Source: Bacillota bacterium (GTDB taxonomy: Bacteria > Bacillota > Clostridia > Peptostreptococcales > Anaerovoracaceae). From it: DNA of 15,846 nucleotides. This document shows positions 10,965 to 15,846 of this stretch, piece after piece (the first letter of the stretch is position 1; every line of letters begins with the position of its first letter). A program made the position numbers and the translations under genes. The DNA is taken from contig JAUNRL010000008.1 in NCBI GenBank assembly GCA_030535715.1, positions 1-15,846 of the forward strand. Reading direction: 5' to 3'. The notes beneath the pieces were generated by a model, which was not told the origin of the DNA, searched no databases, and saw only the letters and a list, made by a program, of their open reading frames with translations.

Positions 10965-10973
10965 ATTATAGCA
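10965..10973 (-). promoter_or_regulatory. Extended -10 element on the minus strand
   Basis: The - strand reads TGCTATAAT, a TGn-extended consensus -10, with no good -35. Transcription would start near 10957, right at the beginning of the minus-strand coding-like frame. This is the main reason to take that frame seriously. Confidence 0.4.
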
Positions 10974-11090
10974 GAAACGCTTCGCAGTGGACAGTGAAAT
11001 TCGGTAGGCGGAACGATCTGCTGGCGGACGGCCGTGGACAGCGGAGAGGGCAGATTCCCCGGAGGATCTGATGCCCGGAAGAATTTGTTG

Positions 11091-11119
11091 TTGACAAATA
11101 ATATTATATGCTATATAGT
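11091..11119 (+). promoter_or_regulatory. Promoter of the padR operon
   Basis: TTGACA (11091-11096), a 17-bp spacer and TATAGT (11114-11119). A near-perfect housekeeping promoter, with padR starting 41 bp beyond the -10. Confidence 0.85.
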
Positions 11120-11122
11120 ATT
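11100..11122 (+). promoter_or_regulatory. AT-rich dyad overlapping the padR promoter (candidate PadR operator)
   Basis: Arms AATATTATAT (11100-11109) and ATATAGTATT (11113-11122) are inverted repeats with 9 of 10 matches around GCT. The dyad covers the promoter spacer and the whole -10, where a bound repressor would block RNA polymerase. PadR-family proteins commonly repress their own operon through AT-rich dyads; assignment to this PadR is inference. Confidence 0.55.
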
Positions 11123-11159
11123 ACGCGAGAGATAACAATAGGGCAAAAAGGAGGTAAGC

Positions 11160-11507
11160 ATGGGATTTAAAATCGAGTCAAGTCTGCTCGATGCCTGCGC
11201 CCTCGCCATACTCTCGCGGGGGGATACCTACGGCTATGAGATCACACAGCAGATGAAGGAGGCCATCACCATTTCCGAGTCCACACTGTACCCGGTACTG
11301 CGAAGGCTCCAGAAGGACGGGCTGTGCCAGACCTACGATCAGCCGTATCAGGGCAGAAACAGACGCTACTACACCATCACAAAAAAAGGACGAGAAAAAC
11401 TGGCGGATTACCGGAGCCAATGGAGAGCGTACCGGCTGGCCATCGAGAAGCTCCTCGACGGCGGCCGGACAAAAGAGGAAGAAGAGAAAGGGGGAACGGA
11501 ACAATGA
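11160..11507 (+). CDS. PadR family transcriptional regulator
   Basis: Small winged-helix repressor, 115 residues. The PadR signature is clear: LDACALAILSRGDTYGYEI (10-28) for helices 1-2, the recognition helix ESTLYPVLRRLQKDGL (40-55), and the wing GRNRRYYTITKKG (65-77), then a short C-terminal dimerisation helix. This is the short PadR type usually found with DUF1700 proteins. AGGAGG at 11149-11154 precedes the ATG. The stop overlaps the next start as ATGA. It probably autoregulates through the dyad in its promoter; the inducing signal is unknown, and envelope stress is a common proposal for such modules. Confidence 0.93.
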   Translation: MGFKIESSLLDACALAILSRGDTYGYEITQQMKEAITISESTLYPVLRRLQKDGLCQTYDQPYQGRNRRYYTITKKGREKLADYRSQWRAYRLAIEKLLDGGRTKEEEEKGGTEQ

Positions 11508-12202
11508 CCAGATCCGAATTCATACAGGACCTGAGGGATGAATTACGGAAACTTCCGCCGGAAGAGATCGTGGCGGCCACGGAATTCTATGAAGAATACT
11601 TCGATGATGTACTGGAATCGCTGGACACGGCGGGCATGACCGAAGAAGAGGTCCGGCAGCTTCGTGAAACGACGGAACAGAGAATCGTCAGGGAAATCGG
11701 CAGCCCGAAAGCGGCGGCAAAGCAGATCCGTACGGAATATGCCTCACGCATTCTGGAGGGGGAGCCGTCAGCCGGAGGGGAGAAGGTGTCCGTGGGACAT
11801 AAGATCTCTGCCGTCTGGTGGGTAATCATCGGCATCTGCAGTGCCCCGGTGTCCATCCCGATCGCCATCGCCATCGGCGGAGCGGCGATCGGCATTATCG
11901 TCTCCGCGCTGTCCGTCATGTTCAGCGTCTATGCGGGCATCATTGCTGTCGCATTAGCCGGCACAGGCTTCATTATTGCCGGATGCGCGGCCCTCGGCAC
12001 AGCCGTTTCCACCGGAGTCATGTTTATCGGCGGAGGACTGATCGCTGTATCCGCTTCGGCGGCAGCCGGCGTCGGCGCCTTCATCGGGACCAGAGAACTG
12101 ATCAAATGGCTGGCCAGGCTGGCCAGAAGGCTCAACGAAAAGAGAAAAATGAGAAAATACAATAAGCTGAAAGGAGGTGCCGGATATGAGAGCGCTCAGT
12201 AA
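11504..12202 (+). CDS. DUF1700 family membrane protein
   Basis: 232 residues. The N-terminal cytoplasmic part, EFIQDLRDELRKLPPEEIVAATEFYEEYFDD, is the hallmark of DUF1700, and is followed by the acidic helix EEEVRQLRETTEQRIVREIGSP. The middle and C-terminal part (about 105-210) is a run of hydrophobic, glycine/alanine-rich membrane segments, ending in a basic tail. The ATG shares ATGA with the padR stop, so the two are translationally coupled; the frame is open further upstream but that part overlaps padR. Molecular function is unknown for the family; it is typically encoded between a PadR regulator and a DUF4097 protein, as here. Confidence 0.9.
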   Translation: MTRSEFIQDLRDELRKLPPEEIVAATEFYEEYFDDVLESLDTAGMTEEEVRQLRETTEQRIVREIGSPKAAAKQIRTEYASRILEGEPSAGGEKVSVGHKISAVWWVIIGICSAPVSIPIAIAIGGAAIGIIVSALSVMFSVYAGIIAVALAGTGFIIAGCAALGTAVSTGVMFIGGGLIAVSASAAAGVGAFIGTRELIKWLARLARRLNEKRKMRKYNKLKGGAGYESAQ

Positions 12203-13076
12203 CCTGGCAAAATTCTTTATCATCTGTGCGGCGGTCTTCTTTGTCGGTCTGGTGTGCGCCATCGCCGGTGCGGCCGGCGGCGGAGTCGGCGGCATCGACA
12301 AGCTGGCCGAAAAGCACGACTGGATTCAGGGAAGTCCGGGTGAGAAGTGCGTGACCTGCCGGACGGTGAGAGAGTTTCATTCCATCGAGGCCACCGGTGA
12401 CGGGGATCTGTGGATCGTCGGGAAGGATTTCTATAAAAACGATAGATGGCTTGCCGATCATGACCTGCAGGAGCAGATCGGGCAGGATCTCATCGGGCCG
12501 GGCAGCGTATGCGTCATCCGCGGCGAGAACGTGGAGCAGCCGGAGATCACGGTGAAAAACGGGGTATTAACGATAAATGCAGGACAGCATGATTTCAGCG
12601 GCATCAGCTTTGATGCCTCCGGCGCATCCTGGCCGAAGGTGATCGTCTGCGTGCCGGACGGGGTGCTGCAGTCCCTGACGGTAAGCGGGCAGAGCGGAGA
12701 CATCAGCTGTCTGGGCTGCGCCTGGGACAGCGCGAAGATCCAGATGAATTCCGGTGATGTGGACATGGAAGGCGTGAAGAGCGGCGGCCTTGTCATCGAT
12801 CTGGATTCCGGCGACGCGGAGATTCAGGGCAAGTTTATGGCGGGAACGCAGATTCAGACGACTTCCGGCGATGTGGAGATCGACACGGTTCTCCCGAAGA
12901 CGGAGTATGCGCTGGAACTGCGGGCTGAAGCCGGGGATATTACCATCAAGGAGCGGGGAAAGGAGGATCGCGAGTATGACGATGTGCCTGCTGCCGTGAC
13001 GGAAAGCGGCGGGCCGCACCGGATCGCGGTGATGACGAGCGCCGGGGATCAGGAGGTCAGTTTCCAGGCAGACTGA
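12186..13076 (+). CDS. DUF4097 family protein, membrane-anchored
   Basis: 296 residues. An N-terminal hydrophobic segment (about 8-30) acts as signal or anchor. It is followed by an extracytoplasmic beta-repeat domain of DUF4097 (putative adhesin) type, seen as repeated turns such as SGQSGDISCLG, NSGDVDMEG, DSGDAEIQG, TSGDVEIDT and EAGDITIKE at about 20-residue spacing. A GTG at 12177 is in frame, but it overlaps the AAGGAGG (12171-12177) that serves the ATG at 12186, so I chose the latter. It overlaps the DUF1700 gene by 17 bp. Two CxxC pairs (Cys55/Cys58 and Cys175/Cys178) are unusual. Function is unknown. Confidence 0.87.
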   Translation: MRALSNLAKFFIICAAVFFVGLVCAIAGAAGGGVGGIDKLAEKHDWIQGSPGEKCVTCRTVREFHSIEATGDGDLWIVGKDFYKNDRWLADHDLQEQIGQDLIGPGSVCVIRGENVEQPEITVKNGVLTINAGQHDFSGISFDASGASWPKVIVCVPDGVLQSLTVSGQSGDISCLGCAWDSAKIQMNSGDVDMEGVKSGGLVIDLDSGDAEIQGKFMAGTQIQTTSGDVEIDTVLPKTEYALELRAEAGDITIKERGKEDREYDDVPAAVTESGGPHRIAVMTSAGDQEVSFQAD

Positions 13077-13099
13077 CGGAGCCGCGTTAATCATTCCAC

Positions 13100-13124
13100 A
13101 AGGGGCCGGAGGGCCCTTTTTTTT
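13100..13124 (+). terminator. Intrinsic terminator of the padR operon
   Basis: AAGGGGC (13100-13106) pairs with GCCCTTT (13113-13119) around a six-base loop, followed by an uninterrupted run of eight Ts (13117-13124). It lies 24 bp after the DUF4097 stop. Confidence 0.88.
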
Positions 13125-13183
13125 CGTTTTTCCGTGGAGCGGGCAGTTCGTGAGGGCTGGAAGGAGGAAACAGAAAAAAACGG

Positions 13184-13212
13184 TTGACAGGTTAGGAATC
13201 TCTAACTATAAT
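13184..13212 (+). promoter_or_regulatory. Consensus promoter of the feo operon
   Basis: TTGACA (13184-13189), a 17-bp spacer and TATAAT (13207-13212): a perfect match to the housekeeping consensus. Such a strong promoter implies that control is by repression, which fits the operator-like dyads in and after it. Confidence 0.92.
13191..13206 (+). promoter_or_regulatory. Operator-like dyad 1 in the feo promoter spacer
   Basis: GTTAGGAATCTCTAAC, with arms GTTAG and CTAAC, fills the spacer between -35 and -10. The half-site resembles the GTTAG of DtxR-family operators; it does not resemble a Fur box. Confidence 0.65.
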
Positions 13213-13221
13213 GAACATGAA

Positions 13222-13237
13222 GTTAAATACATCTAAC
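13222..13237 (+). promoter_or_regulatory. Operator-like dyad 2 downstream of the feo transcription start
   Basis: GTTAAATACATCTAAC, the same length and ends as dyad 1, with its start 31 bp further on (about three helical turns). One arm position differs (A for G). Confidence 0.6.
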
Positions 13238-13241
13238 AAAC

Positions 13242-13257
13242 GTTAGCTATATCTAAC
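13242..13257 (+). promoter_or_regulatory. Operator-like dyad 3 in the feo leader
   Basis: GTTAGCTATATCTAAC, extending to perfect 7-bp arms ACGTTAG and CTAACGT. It starts 20 bp after dyad 2 (about two turns). This is the best-formed of the three and lies fully inside the transcribed leader. Confidence 0.65.
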
Positions 13258-13285
13258 GTCGATCGGCGGAGGAGATGACAGGCGA

Positions 13286-13513
13286 ATGAACCTTTTGGAA
13301 GCGGAAGAAGGAAGGACTTATCAGGTGAAAGAGATCAATACAGACGATCCGGAGATGACGTCGTTTCTGTTCCGGTTGGGCTGTTATTCCGGCGAACCGG
13401 TGACGTTGATCTCAAAAAAGAGAAAAGGATGCGTCGTTGCCATCAAGGACGGAAGATACAGCTTCGACCATCTGCTCGCGTCCGCAGTCGCAATTGAAGA
13501 CGGCGGGAGATGA
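13286..13513 (+). CDS. feoA: FeoA-type ferrous iron transport protein
   Basis: Small cytoplasmic SH3-like protein that supports FeoB. 75 residues, the normal length. The family core is seen as FRLGCYSGEPVTLISKKRKGCVVAIKDGRYSF, where the LG...G..V pattern followed by a hydrophobic strand is typical, and then LLASAVAIE. GGAGGAG at about 13268-13274 lies 11 bp before the ATG. It is first in the feo operon, 50 bp before feoB. Confidence 0.9.
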   Translation: MNLLEAEEGRTYQVKEINTDDPEMTSFLFRLGCYSGEPVTLISKKRKGCVVAIKDGRYSFDHLLASAVAIEDGGR

Positions 13514-13563
13514 CGCGGAGCGCACGGAGGCTGTTGATCAATGAGTAGGAGGATAAGGATATC

Positions 13564-15591
13564 ATGAGAATTGCATTTGCGGGAAATCCGAACAGCGGGA
13601 AGACAACCATGTTCAATGCGCTGACCGGAGAAAACGAACGTGTCGGAAACTGGGGAGGCGTTACCGTCGGAAAGAAGGAGGCCCCTCTGGATAAACGTTA
13701 CACCGGGGGAGAGGAGGCCGTCGCGGTGGATCTGCCGGGCGCGTATTCCATGTCCCCGTTCACGCCGGAGGAAAGCATCACCAGTGAGTACGTCCGGGAC
13801 GAACATCCCGATGCGATCGTCAATATTGTCGATGCGACGAACCTGAGCAGAAGCCTGTTCTTCACCACGCAGCTGCTGGAACTGGGTATCCCCGTTATCG
13901 TCGCACTGAACAAGAGCGATATCAACGAGAAAGAGGGGACGACCATTGACGTCGGCGCCCTTGAACAAAAGCTGGGCTGTCCGGTGGTCAAGACCGTTTC
14001 CACGGATAAAGGCAATGCCGGACTGAAGGAAGTCGCAGAGAAAGCGATTGCGCTGAAGGACAAGGGGCAGAAGGCGCCGTACCTGCAGGCGGACATCGAT
14101 CTGCACGACAAAACGGCGGTTGACGCGGAGGAGCGGAAGCGGTTTGCCTTTGTCAATGAAATCGTCGCTGCGGTGGAGACCCGCAGACTGGCCTCCAGTG
14201 AGACAACAAAAGCAGATAAGCTCGACAACGTCCTGACCCATCCGGTTTCCGGCATTCTGATCTTCGCCGGCGTCATGTTTCTGGTGTTCCGGATCTCTCA
14301 GGCGGAGGGCTTTCTGGGGCTGGGAAAAGTATTCGAGGGCCTGTTCACCGGATGGATTGAAGCCTTTCAGGGATTTGTGGAAGGTGCGATGGAGAACAGC
14401 CCGATTCTGTTGAAGACCATCATCTGCGATGGTATCATTGGAGGTGTAGGAGCGGTTGTCGGCTTCCTGCCGCTGATCATGGTGATGTTCTTCCTGGTTG
14501 CTCTCCTGGAGGACTGCGGCTATATGGCCCGCGTCAGCGCCGTACTCGATCCGATCTTCAAGCGCGTGGGGCTTTCCGGGAAATCCGTGATCCCGATTAT
14601 CGTCGGGACAGGATGCGGTGTGCCGGGCATCATGGCCTCCCGGACAATCCGGGATGAACGGGAGAGAAGAGCGACGGCGATGCTGACCACCTTCATTCCC
14701 TGCGGAGCGAAGATTCCGGTTATCGCACTGTTCGCCGGGGCGTTTTTCGCCGGCGCCGGATGGGTTGCCTTTGTATGCTACTTCTCCGGACTGATGCTGA
14801 TTTTCCTTGGCGCTCTTCTGGTCAAGGCGGTGACCGGAGCCAAATTCAGAAAATCCTTCTTTATCATGGAACTGCCCAAATGGAAGGCGCCGAGTCTGGT
14901 GCGGGCCTTCTGGTCCATGATGGAGCGGGCCAGAGCCTATATCATCAAGGCGGCAACCATCATCCTGGTCTGCAACCTGGTTGTGCAGCTCATGCAGACC
15001 TTCAACTGGAAGTTCCAGGTGGTTCCCGAGGGAATGGAGGAGACCTCGATCCTGGCAACGATCGCCACGCCCTTCGCCTTCCTGCTTATTCCGCTGGGAT
15101 TCGGCGTATGGCAGCTGGCGGCCGCGGCTGTGACCGGCTTCATCGCCAAGGAAAACGTCGTGGGAACACTGGCCGTCGTCTACGGACTGACCCGGTTCAT
15201 CGATACGGAGGAACTGGCCATGACCGGCGGAGCCAATACGGTGGCTGAGGTTATGGGTCTGACCAGTGTCAGCGCGATGGCTTACCTGTTCTTTAATCTC
15301 TTCACCCCGCCGTGCTTCGCGGCGATTGGTGCGATGAATTCGGAGATGCGGAGCAAGGGATGGCTGTGGTGCGCTACCGGTCTGCAGATGTGCACGGGCT
15401 ATACGGTGGCCTTCCTGATCAATCAGATCGGCACGCTGATTACCGCCGGTCATGTGGCAGCGGGATTCGTCCCCGGCGCCATCGCCATCCTGGTCATGAT
15501 CTTTGTGGTCGTCATGATTTCGAGAAAAATCCGGGCCCACTTCGACGAGCAGTACAGACTGCACGCGAGCGCGGCAGTCAGCGATGCGTAG
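13564..15591 (+). CDS. feoB: Ferrous iron transporter FeoB
   Basis: Inner-membrane Fe(II) importer with an N-terminal GTPase, 675 residues. G1 is GNPNSGKT (7-14), switch I is NWGGVTV (29-35, Thr34), G3 is DLPG (56-59), G4 is NKSD (116-119) and the G5 region is VSTDKG. G4 has the Ras-like NKxD form rather than the NMxD common in FeoB. The membrane part has the two Gate motifs with conserved cysteines, GTGCGVPGIMASR and FIPCGAKIPVI, and the C-terminal FTPPCFAAIGAM. AGGAGG upstream of the ATG supports the start. It lies between feoA and the Cys-rich partner in one operon, presumably repressed when iron is plentiful. Confidence 0.97.
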   Translation: MRIAFAGNPNSGKTTMFNALTGENERVGNWGGVTVGKKEAPLDKRYTGGEEAVAVDLPGAYSMSPFTPEESITSEYVRDEHPDAIVNIVDATNLSRSLFFTTQLLELGIPVIVALNKSDINEKEGTTIDVGALEQKLGCPVVKTVSTDKGNAGLKEVAEKAIALKDKGQKAPYLQADIDLHDKTAVDAEERKRFAFVNEIVAAVETRRLASSETTKADKLDNVLTHPVSGILIFAGVMFLVFRISQAEGFLGLGKVFEGLFTGWIEAFQGFVEGAMENSPILLKTIICDGIIGGVGAVVGFLPLIMVMFFLVALLEDCGYMARVSAVLDPIFKRVGLSGKSVIPIIVGTGCGVPGIMASRTIRDERERRATAMLTTFIPCGAKIPVIALFAGAFFAGAGWVAFVCYFSGLMLIFLGALLVKAVTGAKFRKSFFIMELPKWKAPSLVRAFWSMMERARAYIIKAATIILVCNLVVQLMQTFNWKFQVVPEGMEETSILATIATPFAFLLIPLGFGVWQLAAAAVTGFIAKENVVGTLAVVYGLTRFIDTEELAMTGGANTVAEVMGLTSVSAMAYLFFNLFTPPCFAAIGAMNSEMRSKGWLWCATGLQMCTGYTVAFLINQIGTLITAGHVAAGFVPGAIAILVMIFVVVMISRKIRAHFDEQYRLHASAAVSDA

Positions 15592-15639
15592 AGAGGCTGG
15601 GAGTCCCGGTTACAGCAGGATTGCAGAAGGAGGAAAAGC

Positions 15640-15846
15640 ATGAACGCAGCATCGTGGACAGCGGTCATCGCGCTGGCGCTGATCGTCTTCCTGGCTATCC
15701 GGTACCTGATCCGGGAAAAACGAAAAGGCAGCAAATGCATCGGCTGCCCCTATGCCGGAGAGTGCAGGAAATACAATCAGAGGGAAAACCCGGCGACCGG
15801 GGGCGGTGAACGGAGAGATCCGCCTGCAAAGGCCCCGAAACAGCGA
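15640..15846 (+). CDS. FeoB-associated Cys-rich membrane protein (3' end outside window)
   Basis: 69 codons are visible and the frame is still open at the window edge. An N-terminal membrane helix (about 6-23, WTAVIALALIVFLAIRYLI) and a basic stretch are followed by the cysteine cluster CIGCPYAGEC, then a proline- and charge-rich tail. This is the layout of the small FeoB-associated proteins found directly after feoB in many Clostridia; the cysteines may hand on or sense Fe(II), which is unproven. AAGGAGG at 15627-15633 precedes the ATG. It lies 48 bp after feoB with no terminator between them. Confidence 0.88.
   Translation, partial: MNAASWTAVIALALIVFLAIRYLIREKRKGSKCIGCPYAGECRKYNQRENPATGGGERRDPPAKAPKQR

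Larger units (their letters stand above)
10698..11090. other. Intergenic region without a confident gene
   Basis: About 390 bp between the aminotransferase terminator and the padR promoter. No + strand frame here looks coding. On the - strand there is a 106-codon stop-free frame (11110 down to 10793) whose last 55 codons look coding but which has no ATG or GTG start; it is listed separately. No tRNA, repeat or insertion-sequence ends were recognised. Confidence 0.6.

Noticed and set aside
13191..13257. Fur boxes at the feo promoter
   Set aside because: The dyads lack the TGATAAT-type hexamers of Fur sites; the GTTAG/CTAAC arms fit a DtxR-type site better.
13384..15564. 726-codon minus-strand open frame opposite feoB
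   Set aside because: Mirror of the codon bias of feoB; composition rich in His, Arg, Gly and Asp as expected from antisense reading.

Overview
The window looks like part of the chromosome of an anaerobic, moderately GC-rich member of the Clostridia (Bacillota). The grounds are strong AAGGAGG-type ribosome binding sites throughout, a desulfoferrodoxin/superoxide reductase, a FeoA-FeoB-FeoB-associated Cys-rich protein cluster, a PadR/DUF1700/DUF4097 module, and a clostridial-style F-type ATP synthase operon. I cannot name the species from sequence alone; a family such as Anaerovoracaceae (Family XIII) is only a guess. All confidently called genes are on the + strand.

Region 1 (1-6441) is the F1Fo ATP synthase operon in the order atpB (5' end outside the window), atpE, atpF, atpH, atpA, atpG, atpD, atpC. 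All catalytic motifs are present. The c subunit carries a mixed ion-coupling signature (Glu65 and Thr66, but Ile32), and the epsilon subunit has an unusual Cys-Trp-Gly-Cys motif.

Region 2 (6442-9020) holds a desulfoferrodoxin (superoxide reductase), a strong RNA hairpin, and then a protein with the complete architecture of a P1B (copper/heavy-metal type) P-type ATPase. The phosphorylated aspartate of DKTGT is an asparagine (NKTGT), and the CPC metal-transport motif is NPY. With further changes in the actuator and P domains, this looks like an intact, maintained pseudo-ATPase, and it is the most interesting object in the window.

Region 3 (9021-11090) is a stand-alone putrescine aminotransferase-like gene with its own promoter, a leader of about 120 nt and a strong terminator. 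It is followed by about 390 bp with no confident gene. That stretch does contain a minus-strand coding-like frame with no normal start codon behind an extended -10 element.

Region 4 (11091-13124) is a PadR regulator, a DUF1700 membrane protein and a DUF4097 surface-type protein. The genes are translationally coupled, driven by a near-consensus promoter covered by an AT-rich dyad, and closed by an intrinsic terminator.

Region 5 (13125-15846) is a ferrous-iron uptake operon: feoA, feoB and a FeoB-associated Cys-rich membrane protein that runs off the window end. It is driven by a perfect TTGACA-17-TATAAT promoter. Three 16-bp GTTA(R)...CTAAC dyads, one inside the promoter spacer and two just downstream, look like operators for a metal-dependent repressor of DtxR/MntR type.

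Together the window combines energy conservation, oxidative-stress defence and iron acquisition, with one apparently non-catalytic metal-pump relative of unknown role.
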